A DNA stretch of 64,000 nucleotides from Pseudomonas nicosulfuronedens (GCF_005877905.1 NZ_SWDV01000022.1:1-64000); one strand, 5' to 3'. Counted from the first letter of the stretch, positions 49,201-58,929 are shown. Made by a program: numbers and translations. The notes: a model not told the origin generated them from the letters alone.

Positions 49201-50334
49201 ACAGTAATGACGGATCAGTCCGCGCAGCAGTTCCACGGTGGGCTCGATGCGGTCGAGCTCGAGGTGTTCGTCCGGCTGGTGGGCGCAGGCAATGTCGCCG
49301 GGGCCCAGCACCAGGGTCTGGCAGCCGAGCTGCTGAAGATACGGTGCTTCGGTGCCAAAGGCTACCGCTTCCGCCGTGTGCCCGGTGAGACTTTCGGCCA
49401 GCCGCACCAGCTCGCTTTGCGCCGGTTCCTCGAAGGGCGGCACGGCGGGGAACAGCGGTGCGTAGTCGATCTTCACGGCGTGACGCTCAGCAACGGGTTT
49501 CAGGCGTTCGCGGATGGCCTGGCGCAGGACTTCGGGCTGCATGCCGGGCAGCGGGCGCAGGTCGAACTCCAGCGCGCACTGGCCGCAGATGCGGTTGGGG
49601 TTGTCGCCGCCGTGGATGCAGCCCAGGTTCAAGGTCGGCTGCGGCACGCTGAACTGCGGGTTGTTGTACTCCTGCTGCCACTGGCTGCGCAGGCCCTGCA
49701 GTTCGCCCATCACCGCCTGCATCGCCTCCAGCGCGCTGCGCCCCAGGCTCGGGTCGGAGGAATGGCCGCTCTGCCCGAGGATGTCGATGCGCTCCATCAT
49801 CACCCCCTTGTGCAGACGAATCGGCTTCAGGTTGGTCGGCTCGCCGATCACCGCCGCGCGCCCCAGCGGCCGCCCCGCCTCGGCCAGTGCGCGGGCGCCA
49901 GCCATGGAGCTTTCCTCGTCGCAGGTGGCGAGCAGGATCAGCGGCTGTTTGAACGGCTGATCCAACAATGGCAGCAGGGCTTCGATGGCGAGGGCGAAGA
50001 AGCCCTTCATGTCGCAGGAGCCCAGACCGAACCAGCGCCCGTCGCGCTCGTCCAGGCCCAGCGGGTCGCTTTTCCACAGGGCTTCGTCGTAGGGCACCGT
50101 ATCGGTGTGCCCGGCCAGTACCAGCCCGCCGGGGCCGCTGCCCAGGGTAGCGACAAGGTTGAACTTGCCGGGCGACACCGGCTGCAGCTCACAGGCGAAG
50201 CCCAGGTCCACCAGCCAGTTGCCCAGCAGCTCGACTACCGGGCGGTTGGACTGGTCCAGCGCCGGCTGGGTACAGCTGACCGAGGGCAGCGCAATCAGCT
50301 CGGCGAAGCGTTGTTTCAGCGGCGGCAACGGCAT
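49195..50334 (-). CDS. argE: Acetylornithine deacetylase
   Basis: This 379-residue zinc peptidase of family M20 hydrolyses N-acetylornithine to ornithine and acetate. Metal ligands are visible in LAGHTDTVP near residue 74, GSCDMKGF near residue 106 and CDEESSM near residue 139; the C-terminal ACAHQPDEHL near residue 350 supplies the last histidine. The ATG at 50334 follows TGGAG and starts the conserved N terminus. A longer frame to 50640 is not supported. It sits upstream of argA on the same strand. Pseudomonas also recycles acetyl groups through ArgJ, so ArgE may be auxiliary. Confidence 0.92.
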   Translation of the reverse strand: MPLPPLKQRFAELIALPSVSCTQPALDQSNRPVVELLGNWLVDLGFACELQPVSPGKFNLVATLGSGPGGLVLAGHTDTVPYDEALWKSDPLGLDERDGRWFGLGSCDMKGFFALAIEALLPLLDQPFKQPLILLATCDEESSMAGARALAEAGRPLGRAAVIGEPTNLKPIRLHKGVMMERIDILGQSGHSSDPSLGRSALEAMQAVMGELQGLRSQWQQEYNNPQFSVPQPTLNLGCIHGGDNPNRICGQCALEFDLRPLPGMQPEVLRQAIRERLKPVAERHAVKIDYAPLFPAVPPFEEPAQSELVRLAESLTGHTAEAVAFGTEAPYLQQLGCQTLVLGPGDIACAHQPDEHLELDRIEPTVELLRGLIRHYCL

Positions 50335-50521
50335 GGCTTTCTCCAGAAGATGGCCTCCACTATGGACCATGCCGCGGTGCGGTAAAACCTCGCGGCGTCC
50401 GGCAGGAATGCCGAAGTCCTGTAAACTGCATGACTTTGAAGTCTTTTTCGCGCCCGTCGTTCCGTCCTTCCTACAGCAGGTCGGGAATCCGGGCGCGTCC
50501 GCTCTGAACCGGACCCCCGCC

Positions 50522-51886
50522 ATGCAGAAAGAAACCGAAATCAAATTGCGCGCCAGCCGCGAGACCCTCGAAGCCCTGCGCGAGCATCCCGCGCTGAAGA
50601 AGCGCAACAAATCCGGCTGGGAGCCCCGCGAGCTGTTCAACCAGTATTACGACACCCCCGGCCGCGACCTGGCTCGCGCCCGCGTGGCGCTGCGCCTGCG
50701 CAAGGATGGCGAGCAGTTCATCCAGACCCTGAAGACCCGCGGCCAGAGCGTCGCCGGCCTTTCCGAGCGCAACGAGTGGGACTGGTACCTGGAGAAGAAC
50801 AAGCTCGACATCAAGAAGCTCGACGACCAGTGCTGGCCGGCCGCCCTGGCCGACCTGGACAAGAAGAGCCTGAAGCCGATCTTCAGCACCGACTTCACCC
50901 GCCAGCGCGCCGAGATTGCCTGGGGTCGCGGCAAGGCCAAGGTGGTGATCGAGGCCGCGCTGGACCTGGGCAAGGTCGTCGCCGGCAAGCAGGAAGAGGA
51001 AATCTGCGAGCTGGAACTGGAACTGCGCCAGGGCGAGCCCGAAGCGCTGCTGGAGCTGGCCATCGAGCTGGCCGCGGACCTGGCGCTGATGCCCTGCGAC
51101 ATCAGCAAGGCCGAGCGCGGCTACCGCCTGTTCGACCCGTCCAGCTACAGCATCCAGCCCGACACCCAGAAGCTGCTGCACGAAACTCCGCTGGACGGCG
51201 CCTTTGCCGCGCTGTCCTGGTCGCTGCTGGGCAGCAGCCAGCGTCTGGCCGAGCAATACCGCTTCAACGGCCACTGGAGCCTGCTGGAAAGCTGGCTCCA
51301 GCAACTGGTCGACCTGCGCGCCCTGCTCGGTAGCCTCGGCCAGGCTGTACCGCGCGCCAGCACCCGCGAGCTGCGCGCTGCCCTCGACGCGCTGATCGCC
51401 GACTGGCAGCCGCGCATCGAACAGGGTCGCCACGACGATGCCGTGCGCCAGCAGATGCCAGCCGCCTTCCTCGAGGAACTGGCCAACGTGCGCTGGGGTC
51501 AGTTCTCCCTGAGCACCTCGCGCTGGCTGCTGGGCAAGGGCTGGACCCTTGAGCGCAACGACCGCGCCAACCGCCTGGGCGGATCCGCCGTCGGCAAGTG
51601 GCTACAGCGCACCCTGGCCGAAGAGGCCCAGGCCATGCCGCTGCAGCGCGCCCAGCAACTGCCCGAAGTGCTCGCCGACCAGTTGCCGCGCCTGCAACGC
51701 ATGCTGGTCTGGCTGCGCCTGGCGCGTAGCGTGCTGGAGCTGCCGGAAACTGACCGCCTCTATGGCGAACTGGCCAAGCTGCAGGAGCTGCTCGTCACTC
51801 CCGACGCCGAGGGGCGCCTGGATGCCCTCGCGGCCCAGGCCCATACTGTGCTGACCCTCAAGCCGTGGAAGGCGCTTTTGAAATAA
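50522..51886 (+). CDS. CYTH domain triphosphatase with CHAD-like C-terminal region
   Basis: This 454-residue protein begins with the CYTH signature ExExK (KETEIK, residues 3-8) and further charged strands such as RVALRLRKDG and LKTRGQ that line the triphosphate tunnel. The helical C-terminal half (about residues 215-454) resembles a CHAD domain, giving the architecture of E. coli YgiF, an inorganic triphosphatase. CHAD domains bind polyphosphate. The ATG at 50522 starts the CYTH strand; a longer open frame upstream overlaps argE. It is divergent from argE. Confidence 0.87.
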   Translation: MQKETEIKLRASRETLEALREHPALKKRNKSGWEPRELFNQYYDTPGRDLARARVALRLRKDGEQFIQTLKTRGQSVAGLSERNEWDWYLEKNKLDIKKLDDQCWPAALADLDKKSLKPIFSTDFTRQRAEIAWGRGKAKVVIEAALDLGKVVAGKQEEEICELELELRQGEPEALLELAIELAADLALMPCDISKAERGYRLFDPSSYSIQPDTQKLLHETPLDGAFAALSWSLLGSSQRLAEQYRFNGHWSLLESWLQQLVDLRALLGSLGQAVPRASTRELRAALDALIADWQPRIEQGRHDDAVRQQMPAAFLEELANVRWGQFSLSTSRWLLGKGWTLERNDRANRLGGSAVGKWLQRTLAEEAQAMPLQRAQQLPEVLADQLPRLQRMLVWLRLARSVLELPETDRLYGELAKLQELLVTPDAEGRLDALAAQAHTVLTLKPWKALLK

Positions 51887-51918
51887 GCTTCAGAGGAGCC
51901 GAGCTTTCGGAGCTCTTC

Positions 51919-51989
51919 GTAGGAGCGAGCTTGCTCGCGAATCAAGTGGTGCCGTACCCGACCTGGTTCGCGAGCAAGCTCGCTCCTAC
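51919..51989. repeat. REP doublet (REPIN) 4
   Basis: Two perfect inverted copies of the GTAGGAGCGAGCTTGCTCGC element separated by 25 bases, between the CYTH gene and the GspE-type gene, which point the same way. Confidence 0.92.
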
Positions 51990-52039
51990 AGGAAACTCTT
52001 TCCGGCCCGTCGCTCCCGCCACGACCAACAGGAGTTCCG

Positions 52040-53824
52040 ATGTCCGTCTTTGCCCCATCCGCCCAGGACCGTCCGCTCGACCTGGGCGACATCCTGCGCG
52101 AGCTGGTCACCCAGGGCCGCGTCGCCCAGGATGATGCCGAGCAGTGCCTGGCGATCCGCCGCAGCGCCGTGAAGAACCAGCAGCACCCGCTGGAATTCCT
52201 CGCCGCGCAGCAGGTCGCGGACCGCCAACGGCCGGGGCACAAGCTGGACCTGGATACGCTGGTAAGGTGGCTGGCGGATTACTCCGGGCAGCCCTACCTG
52301 CGCATCGACCCGCTGAAGATCGACGTCGCTGCGGTCACCCCGCTGATGTCCTACGCCTTCGCCCAGCGCCACCTGATCCTCGCGGTCGCGGTGGCCCCGG
52401 ATGAAGTCACCATCGCCAGCGCACAGCCATTCGTGCACGCCTGGGAGAGCAACCTCACCCACGTGCTCAAGCGCCCTATCAAGCGCGTGGTGGCCAACCC
52501 GGTGGACATCCAGCGCTTCACCGTGGAGTTCTACCGCCTCGCCAAGTCGGTGACCGGCGCCAGCTCGCAGGATCAGAAGATCAGCGGAATCGGCAACTTC
52601 GAGCAATTGCTCAACCTGGGTGCCAGCGACCAGGAGCCCGATGCCAACGACGCTCACATCGTCACCATCGTCGACTGGCTGTTCCAGTACGCCTTCCAGC
52701 AGCGGGCCAGCGATATCCACATCGAGCCGCGCCGCGAGCAGGGCACGGTGCGTTTCCGCATCGATGGCGTGCTGCACAACGTCTACCAGTTCCCGCCACA
52801 GGTCAGCATGGCGGTGGTCAGCCGCCTGAAGTCCCTGGGGCGAATGAACGTCGCCGAGAAGCGCAAGCCGCAGGACGGCCGGGTGAAGACCAAGACCCCC
52901 GACGGCGCCGAGGTGGAGCTGCGCCTGTCGACCCTGCCCACCGCCTTCGGCGAGAAGATGGTGATGCGGATCTTCGACCCCGAGGTGCTGCTCAAGAGCT
53001 TCGACCAGCTCGGCTTTTCCCCCGACGACCTGCGCCGCTGGGAGAGCATGACCAGCCAGCCCAACGGCATCATCCTGGTCACCGGGCCCACCGGTTCGGG
53101 CAAGACCACCACGCTCTACACCACGCTCAAGCAGCTGGCGACCGACGAGGTGAACCTCTGCACCATCGAGGACCCGATCGAGATGATCGAGCCTTCGTTC
53201 AACCAGATGCAGGTGCAGCACAACATCGACCTGACCTTCGCCAGCGGCGTGCGCGCCCTGCTGCGTCAGGACCCGGACATCATCATGGTCGGCGAGATCC
53301 GCGACCTGGAAACCGCCGAAATGGCGATCCAGGCCGCGCTCACCGGCCACCTGGTGCTCTCCACCCTGCACACCAACGACTCGCCCACCGCCATCACCCG
53401 CCTGCTGGAACTGGGCGTGCCCTACTACCTGATCCGCGCCACCGTGCTCGGCGTCATGGCCCAGCGCCTGGTGCGCACCCTGTGTCCGCACTGCAAGGCG
53501 CCGATGGAGCTGCAGGAGGAGGACTGGCAGGAAGTCACCCGCCCGTGGAACGCCCCGCTGCCTACCGGCGCGCACCAGGCCGTCGGCTGCCTGGAGTGCC
53601 GCGACACCGGCTACCGCGGGCGCGCCGGCGTGTACGAGATCATGCTGCTGAGCGAATCGCTGAAGGAACTGATCACCGCCGACACCGACCTCATTCCGCT
53701 ACGCCGCCAGGCCTTCAAGGAAGGCATGCGCAGCCTGCGCCTGTCCGGCGCGCAGAAGGTCGCTGCCGGCCTGACGACCATCGAGGAAGTCATGCGGGTC
53801 ACCCCGCAAAGCGAGCAGAAGTAA
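52040..53824 (+). CDS. GspE/PilB-family secretion ATPase
   Basis: This 594-residue protein has an N-terminal type II secretion E-like domain (about residues 1-165), then the AAA-like ATPase core with Walker A GPTGSGKTTT near residue 350, an Asp box, Walker B DIIMVGEIRD near 412, and a His box. A tetracysteine zinc element follows (CPHC near 482 and CLEC near 517). Such ATPases drive pilus or secretion assembly. No platform (PilC/GspF) or other machinery gene is nearby. A homologous isolated ATPase is found in the same neighbourhood in P. aeruginosa as far as I recall. Its partner system is unknown. Confidence 0.9.
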   Translation: MSVFAPSAQDRPLDLGDILRELVTQGRVAQDDAEQCLAIRRSAVKNQQHPLEFLAAQQVADRQRPGHKLDLDTLVRWLADYSGQPYLRIDPLKIDVAAVTPLMSYAFAQRHLILAVAVAPDEVTIASAQPFVHAWESNLTHVLKRPIKRVVANPVDIQRFTVEFYRLAKSVTGASSQDQKISGIGNFEQLLNLGASDQEPDANDAHIVTIVDWLFQYAFQQRASDIHIEPRREQGTVRFRIDGVLHNVYQFPPQVSMAVVSRLKSLGRMNVAEKRKPQDGRVKTKTPDGAEVELRLSTLPTAFGEKMVMRIFDPEVLLKSFDQLGFSPDDLRRWESMTSQPNGIILVTGPTGSGKTTTLYTTLKQLATDEVNLCTIEDPIEMIEPSFNQMQVQHNIDLTFASGVRALLRQDPDIIMVGEIRDLETAEMAIQAALTGHLVLSTLHTNDSPTAITRLLELGVPYYLIRATVLGVMAQRLVRTLCPHCKAPMELQEEDWQEVTRPWNAPLPTGAHQAVGCLECRDTGYRGRAGVYEIMLLSESLKELITADTDLIPLRRQAFKEGMRSLRLSGAQKVAAGLTTIEEVMRVTPQSEQK

Positions 53825-53949
53825 GCCGCCGGGCAGCCGACTGAGGACCAGCCCTCGGGCGCCTGCTGCACTTTCCTGCATGCGTGCCTGGCGTGCCGGT
53901 TACACTCGATCTACGCACCTATTACCCAAGCAGACAAGGAGTCTCTCGC

Positions 53950-54876
53950 ATGGAAATCGGCAGTGTTGCCCTGCTGTTCGTCATCCTCGCCATCGTCATC
54001 GTCCTCATGGGGTTCAAGGTCGTGCCCCAGGGCTTCGAATGGACCATCGAACGCTTCGGCCGCTACACCGTCACCCTCAAGCCGGGCCTGAGCATCATCA
54101 TTCCGGTGGTCGACCGCGTCGGCCAGAAGATCAACATGATGGAGCGCGTGCTCGACGTGCCGCCGCAGGAGGCCATCAGCGCCGACAACGCCATCGTGCA
54201 GATCGACGCCGTGTGCTTCTTCCAGGTGGTCGACGCAGCGCAAGCCGCGTATGAGGTGAGCGGGCTGGAAAACGCCGTACGCAACCTGGTGATGACCAAC
54301 ATCCGCACCGTGCTCGGCTCCATGGAACTGGACCACATGCTCAGCCAGCGCGACGCGATCAACGAACGCCTGCTGCGTACCGTCGACGAAGCCACCGCGC
54401 CCTGGGGCCTGAAGGTCACCCGTATCGAGATCAAGGACATCAGCCCACCGGCCGACCTGGTGGAAGCCATGGCCAGCCAGATGAAGGCCGAGCGCCTCAA
54501 GCGTGCGCAGATCCTCGAAGCCGAAGGCCGCCGCGCTGCCGAGATTCTCACCGCCGAAGGCAAGAAGCAGGCGCAGATTCTTGAAGCAGAGGGCCTGCGC
54601 CAATCGGCCTTCCTCGAATCCGAGGCCCGCGAACGCCAGGCCGAAGCCGAAGCCAAGGCGACCCAGGTGGTCTCCGAGGCCATCGCCAGCGGTAACGTGC
54701 AGGCGATCAACTACTTCGTCGCCCAGAAGTACGTCGACGCCCTCGGCCAACTGGCCAGCTCCAACAACAGCAAGATCGTGCTGATGCCGCTGGAAGCCAG
54801 CCAGGTGATCGGCGCGGTCGGCGGTATCGGCGAGATCGTCAAGGCCACCTTCGGCGAAACCAAGGGCCGTAGCTGA
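53950..54876 (+). CDS. SPFH/Band 7 protein (QmcA/stomatin-like)
   Basis: This 308-residue protein has one N-terminal membrane segment (about residues 5-22) followed by an SPFH domain ([19 protein letters not shown], then [20 protein letters not shown]) and a long charged helix rich in Ala, Glu and Arg (about residues 185-245). QmcA-like proteins form large membrane-anchored oligomers and modulate FtsH-type proteases. The ATG at 53950 follows AAGGAG. The stop shares one base with the start of the NfeD-like gene; SPFH and NfeD genes are a known functional pair. Confidence 0.92.
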   Translation: MEIGSVALLFVILAIVIVLMGFKVVPQGFEWTIERFGRYTVTLKPGLSIIIPVVDRVGQKINMMERVLDVPPQEAISADNAIVQIDAVCFFQVVDAAQAAYEVSGLENAVRNLVMTNIRTVLGSMELDHMLSQRDAINERLLRTVDEATAPWGLKVTRIEIKDISPPADLVEAMASQMKAERLKRAQILEAEGRRAAEILTAEGKKQAQILEAEGLRQSAFLESEARERQAEAEAKATQVVSEAIASGNVQAINYFVAQKYVDALGQLASSNNSKIVLMPLEASQVIGAVGGIGEIVKATFGETKGRS

Positions 54877-55325
54877 TGGCCGCCTTTCTCCAGAACCTCG
54901 GTTTCTGGGACTGGCTGGGCCTGGGCATCGTCCTGCTGATCCTGGAAATCTTCGGTGCCGGCGGCTACCTGCTGTGGATCGGCATCGCCGCGGCGCTGAC
55001 CGGCGTCCTGTCGTTTCTGCTGCCGGGGCTGGACTGGGTCTGGCAGTGCCTGGCCTTTGGCGTGCTGGCGATCCTCACCGCGCTTTACTGGTGGAACCAT
55101 CAGCGCCTCAACAAGCGCCAGGCTGTACCCTCCAGCCTCAACCGCCGAGGCAGTGAGCTGGTCGGCCGGCAGTTCGCCCTGCATGACGCCATCGTCGGCG
55201 GGCGCGGCAAGATCCGCGTTGGCGACAGCGTCTGGCTGGTCAGCGGGCCGGACCTGCCCGTCGGCACGCAGGTGCGCGTGATCAGGCAGGATGGCGTACT
55301 GCTGATCGTCGAGCCAGCCCTGTAG
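54876..55325 (+). CDS. NfeD family membrane protein (YbbK-like)
   Basis: This 149-residue protein has two or three membrane segments in the first 75 residues and a C-terminal OB-fold domain (about residues 90-148, with GRGKIRVGDSVWLV). It is a short NfeD without the protease domain, the usual partner of a QmcA/stomatin-type SPFH protein. It begins on the last base of the SPFH stop codon. A REP doublet and a bidirectional terminator follow. Confidence 0.92.
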   Translation: MAAFLQNLGFWDWLGLGIVLLILEIFGAGGYLLWIGIAAALTGVLSFLLPGLDWVWQCLAFGVLAILTALYWWNHQRLNKRQAVPSSLNRRGSELVGRQFALHDAIVGGRGKIRVGDSVWLVSGPDLPVGTQVRVIRQDGVLLIVEPAL

Positions 55326-55389
55326 GAGCGAGCTTGCTCGCGAACATGCCCCACTGCGGGGCTCGGTTCGCGAGCAAGCTCGCTCCTAC
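55322..55389. repeat. REP doublet (REPIN) 5
   Basis: Two perfect inverted REP copies separated by 22 bases directly follow the NfeD stop codon; the first arm begins within it. The spacer includes a small CCCCACTGCGGGG hairpin. Confidence 0.92.
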
Positions 55390-55399
55390 AAAGAGCCAT

Positions 55400-55429
55400 A
55401 AAAAAGCCCGCCAATCGGCGGGCTTTTTC
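55400..55429. terminator. Bidirectional terminator between nfeD and lgt
   Basis: The palindrome AAAAAAGCCCGCC-aat-CGGCGGGCTTTTT with flanking A- and T-runs lies between convergent genes. Confidence 0.9.
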
Positions 55430-55442
55430 ATTCAGGCGATGC

Positions 55443-56243
55443 TCAGCTTGCGGCCGGCTGCGCCGGGGCGCGGCGGTAGGCCCAGACCATCAGCGCGATG
55501 CCGCCCAGGACCATCGGTACGCACAGCACCTGGCCCATGGTCAGCCAGCCCCAGGCCAGGTAGCCCAGCTGGGCATCCGGCACGCGGACGAACTCGACGA
55601 TGAAGCGGAAGATGCCGTAGCACAGCACGAACAGGCCAGACACCGAGGCGGTCGGGCGCGGCTTGCGGGTGAACAGCCAGAGCACGACGAACAGCGCTAC
55701 GCCTTCCAGCGCGAACTGGTACAGCTGCGACGGGTGGCGCGGCTCCGGGCCGCCGGTGGGGAAGATCATCGCCCAGGGCACGTCGGTCACCTTGCCCCAC
55801 AGCTCGCCGTTGATGAAGTTGCCGATGCGCCCGGCGCCCAGGCCGATCGGCACCAGCGGCGCGATCAGGTCCATCAGCTGGAAGAAGCTCTTGTTGTTGC
55901 GCTTGCCGAACCACCAGGTGGCCAGCATCACGCCGATCAGCCCGCCGTGGAACGACATGCCGCCCTTCCAGACCTCGAAGATCAGCGTCGGGTTGGCGAT
56001 GTACTCATCCAGGTTGTAGAACAGCACGTAGCCCAGGCGCCCACCCAGAACCACGCCACACGCGACCCAGAAGACCAGATCGGAGAGTTTCTCCTTGGTC
56101 CAGGTCGGGTCGAAATCCTTCAGCTTGCGCGACGCCAGCAGCCAGGCGCCGCCGATGCCGATCAGGTACATCAGGCCGTACCAGTGGATTTTCAGCGGCC
56201 CGAGCGCGACGGCAACCGGGTCGATCTGTGGATAAGGCAGCAT
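55443..56243 (-). CDS. lgt: Prolipoprotein diacylglyceryl transferase
   Basis: This 266-residue inner-membrane enzyme with about seven membrane segments transfers diacylglycerol from phosphatidylglycerol to the lipobox cysteine of prolipoproteins. Typical motifs are HWYGLMY near residue 20, [11 protein letters not shown] near residue 67, GGMSFHGG near residue 93, and the Lgt signature [13 protein letters not shown] near residues 139-151. The start at 56243 has an AGGAG site. In many proteobacteria, including P. aeruginosa, thyA adjoins lgt; here the lgt stop converges on nfeD and thyA is absent. A TauE/SafE gene lies upstream. Confidence 0.97.
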   Translation of the reverse strand: MLPYPQIDPVAVALGPLKIHWYGLMYLIGIGGAWLLASRKLKDFDPTWTKEKLSDLVFWVACGVVLGGRLGYVLFYNLDEYIANPTLIFEVWKGGMSFHGGLIGVMLATWWFGKRNNKSFFQLMDLIAPLVPIGLGAGRIGNFINGELWGKVTDVPWAMIFPTGGPEPRHPSQLYQFALEGVALFVVLWLFTRKPRPTASVSGLFVLCYGIFRFIVEFVRVPDAQLGYLAWGWLTMGQVLCVPMVLGGIALMVWAYRRAPAQPAAS

Positions 56244-56263
56244 CCGCTTCTCCTAGCAGGAAC

Positions 56264-57046
56264 TCAGATCAGAAAACTCAAGCCCACGCTGAACAGCAGC
56301 AGGGCGAACAAACGCTTCAGGACTTTCGCCGGCAGGCGATGCGCCAGCCGCGCCCCGATGCGGGCAAAGAACATGCTGGTGACGGCAATGCCCACCAGCG
56401 CCGGGAGGTAGACGAAACCCAGGCTCATCTCCGGCAGTTTTTCGTTATGCCAGCCGACGACGATGAAGGATATCGCGCCAGCGATGGCGATCGGCAGGCC
56501 GCAAGCCGAGGAAGTCGCAACCGCCTGTTGCATGGAGACGCCCCGCCAGGACAGGAAAGGCACGGTCAGCGAGCCGCCGCCGATGCCGAAGATCGCCGAA
56601 GCCCAGCCCACCACACCGCCAGCTACGCCCAGGCCGAACCGCCCGGGCAGTCCACGTTCGCTTCTGGGCTGCAGGCCCAGCGCCATCTGGATCGACACCA
56701 GGATGGCGAAGCTGCCGATGATCTTCTGCAGCACCGGCCCCTGGATCTTCGACGCAGTGAGCGCACCCAGCGCGCCGCCGACCAGAATGCCGACGGTCAT
56801 CCAGGCGAATACCGGCCAGAGCACGGCGCCACGGCGGTGATGTTCGCGGATCGAATTGATCGAGGTGAAGATGATGGTTGCCAGCGAAGTGCCCACCGCC
56901 ATCTGGGTCAGCACATCGGGCGAGAAGCCATGGGCGGTGAAACTGAACACCAGCGCCGGGACGATGATCAACCCGCCGCCGACGCCGAACAGGCCGGCGA
57001 GCACGCCAGCGCAGGCGCCAAGCACCAGGTAGAGCACGAACTCCAT
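56264..57046 (-). CDS. TauE/SafE family membrane transporter
   Basis: This 260-residue protein has about eight hydrophobic segments and two copies of the family's glycine-rich motif: GLFGVGGGLIIVP near residues 19-31 and AIFGIGGGSLTVPFL near residues 155-169. TauE/SafE proteins are proposed exporters of sulfite, sulfoacetate or other anions. The ATG at 57046 starts directly in the first membrane segment; the long open frame upstream is antisense to the NRDE gene. It ends 20 bases before the lgt start on the same strand, so the two are likely cotranscribed. Confidence 0.9.
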   Translation of the reverse strand: MEFVLYLVLGACAGVLAGLFGVGGGLIIVPALVFSFTAHGFSPDVLTQMAVGTSLATIIFTSINSIREHHRRGAVLWPVFAWMTVGILVGGALGALTASKIQGPVLQKIIGSFAILVSIQMALGLQPRSERGLPGRFGLGVAGGVVGWASAIFGIGGGSLTVPFLSWRGVSMQQAVATSSACGLPIAIAGAISFIVVGWHNEKLPEMSLGFVYLPALVGIAVTSMFFARIGARLAHRLPAKVLKRLFALLLFSVGLSFLI

Positions 57047-57160
57047 GGGCAACCTCGGGCAACAAAGCGGGCATGGTAGCCGAAGGCTCCCGGGCGCTCC
57101 AGCCACTCCGGGACATCGGCGGATGTTGATAGACTGCCGGAACACCACGGAGTTCGACCC

Positions 57161-57907
57161 ATGTGCCTGATCGTCTTCGCCTGGCGTCCCGGCCACGCCA
57201 CGCCCCTGATCGTCGCGGCCAACCGCGATGAGTTCTATGCCCGCCCGACGCTGCCGCTGGCAGCCTGGGAGGACTACCCCGGCCTCTACGCCGGCCGAGA
57301 CCTCGAGGCCGGCGGTACCTGGCTGGGCGTGGCGCCGGATGGCCGCTTCGCCGCCCTGACCAACGTGCGCGACCCCGGCCAGCCGGTAGGCCCGCGCACC
57401 CGTGGCGAGCTGGTGGCGGCCTTCCTGCAGGGCCGGCAAACACCGCTGGAGTACCTGCAGCAAGTCGCCCGCCGCGCGGCAGACTACAGCGGCTTCAACC
57501 TGCTGGTGGGCGACGCCGCGCAGCTCTGCTACTTCAATCCTCGCGTCGGTCCGCCGGTGGCGGTGGCTCCGGGTGTGCACGGGCTGTCCAACGCCGCGCT
57601 GAACACGCCCTGGCCCAAGCTGCTGAATGCCCGTAACGGGCTGGAAGCTGTATTGGAGAGGCCGGCCACCGGCTCACTGGTGGCGCTGCTGGCCGACAAT
57701 CGCCAACCCAGCGAAGCCGAACTGCCGGACACCGGCGTCGGCCTGGCGACGGAGCGCCTGCTTTCCAGCGTGTTCATTGCCAGCCCGACCTACGGCACCC
57801 GTGCCAGCACCGCGCTGATCGTCCACGCCGACGGCCGCCGCGAGCTGCTGGAACACAGTTTCGGCCCCAGCGGTGCGCGCCTGGGCGAAGTCGTTCTGTC
57901 TCTCTAG
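57161..57907 (+). CDS. NRDE family protein (TANGO2-like)
   Basis: This 248-residue protein starts with MCLIVFAW and carries the defining NRDE motif (AANRDEFYARP, near residue 20) and a GTWLGV segment near residue 50. The N-terminal cysteine after Met1 is consistent with an Ntn-hydrolase-like fold. The human relative TANGO2 has been linked to metabolism and haem trafficking. The function in bacteria is unknown. Its stop overlaps the stop of the convergent diguanylate cyclase gene by four bases. Confidence 0.88.
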   Translation: MCLIVFAWRPGHATPLIVAANRDEFYARPTLPLAAWEDYPGLYAGRDLEAGGTWLGVAPDGRFAALTNVRDPGQPVGPRTRGELVAAFLQGRQTPLEYLQQVARRAADYSGFNLLVGDAAQLCYFNPRVGPPVAVAPGVHGLSNAALNTPWPKLLNARNGLEAVLERPATGSLVALLADNRQPSEAELPDTGVGLATERLLSSVFIASPTYGTRASTALIVHADGRRELLEHSFGPSGARLGEVVLSL

Positions 57908-58929
57908 CAGGTGACGATGCAGTCGCGCTGACGCTTGGCGCGGTAGAGCCCGTCGTCCAGACGGCGCAACATCACCATCAGGTCCTCGCCGGGCCGCATC
58001 GCGGTCACCGAGAAACTGGCGGTGAGCTGGGTGGGTAGTGAGATATCCGCCCGACGCAGGCTCAGGCGCAGCCGCTCGGCCAGCTCGCGCGCTGCCTCGC
58101 AGGCGGTCTCCGGCAGCAGCACGATGAACTCCTCGCCGCCCCAGCGGGCGAAGCAGTCCTCTTCGCGCAAACGCCGCCGCACCACCTCGGCCACCGCCAC
58201 CAGTACGCGGTCGCCAGCCTGGTGCCCGAGGCTGTCGTTGATCCGCTTGAAGTGGTCGAGGTCGAACATCATCAGCGAGCAGCCGTGGCCATGCCGCTGC
58301 AGTCGCTGCCATTCCGCATGCAACTGATGCTCGAAGCGCCGCCGGTTGGCGATCTGCGTCAGCGGGTCGATTTCGGACAGGCGCAAGGCAACAGCGGCCT
58401 GTTCGGCCAGCGCCTGGTTCGCTTCGCGCAGGGCCTCGGTGCGGGTCTGCACCAGCAGTTCCAGGCTCAGGTTGAGCTGGTGGAGCTCGTGGTTCTTCTC
58501 CTGCAGCGCCAGTTCCGCCAGCTTTCGCTCGTGGACGTTACGGTGAGCACCGATCATCCGTGTTGGCTTGCCGTCATCATCGAACTCGAAGAAGCGCCCG
58601 TGATCGCTGACCCAGAGGTAGTTGCCATCCAGGCAGCGGCAGCGATATTCCTCGCGGTAGACACCGCTGCGCCCCTGCACATAGGCATCGAAGGCGAACA
58701 TGACCCGACCGAAATCCTCAGGGTGGATAATCTCGTGCCAGGTGGCGACGTTCTCCGGAAGGCTGTCGGGGTCATAGCCCAGCATGACGTACCAGCTCGG
58801 GCTACGAGTGACATGGTTGCTGCGGATGTCCCAGTCCCAGATGCCATCACTGACGATGCTCAGGGCGTAGCGCAGGGTGCGGGCGCTGGTATCGGCCTCC
58901 GTGCAAGGCGTGACGTCGAGCTCTTCCAT
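57904..58929 (-). CDS. PAS-GGDEF protein, probable diguanylate cyclase
   Basis: This 341-residue cytosolic protein has an N-terminal PAS domain of the PAS_3 type (about residues 18-135, with GIWDWDIRSN and HPEDFGRV), a coiled-coil linker (about 135-175), and a C-terminal GGDEF domain. The active-site motif is GGEEF, a functional variant, and the inhibitory RxxD site is present five residues before it (REED). It should synthesise cyclic-di-GMP in response to a PAS-sensed signal. No transmembrane segment is seen. The downstream half overlaps the NRDE stop by four bases. Confidence 0.92.
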   Translation of the reverse strand: MEELDVTPCTEADTSARTLRYALSIVSDGIWDWDIRSNHVTRSPSWYVMLGYDPDSLPENVATWHEIIHPEDFGRVMFAFDAYVQGRSGVYREEYRCRCLDGNYLWVSDHGRFFEFDDDGKPTRMIGAHRNVHERKLAELALQEKNHELHQLNLSLELLVQTRTEALREANQALAEQAAVALRLSEIDPLTQIANRRRFEHQLHAEWQRLQRHGHGCSLMMFDLDHFKRINDSLGHQAGDRVLVAVAEVVRRRLREEDCFARWGGEEFIVLLPETACEAARELAERLRLSLRRADISLPTQLTASFSVTAMRPGEDLMVMLRRLDDGLYRAKRQRDCIVTC

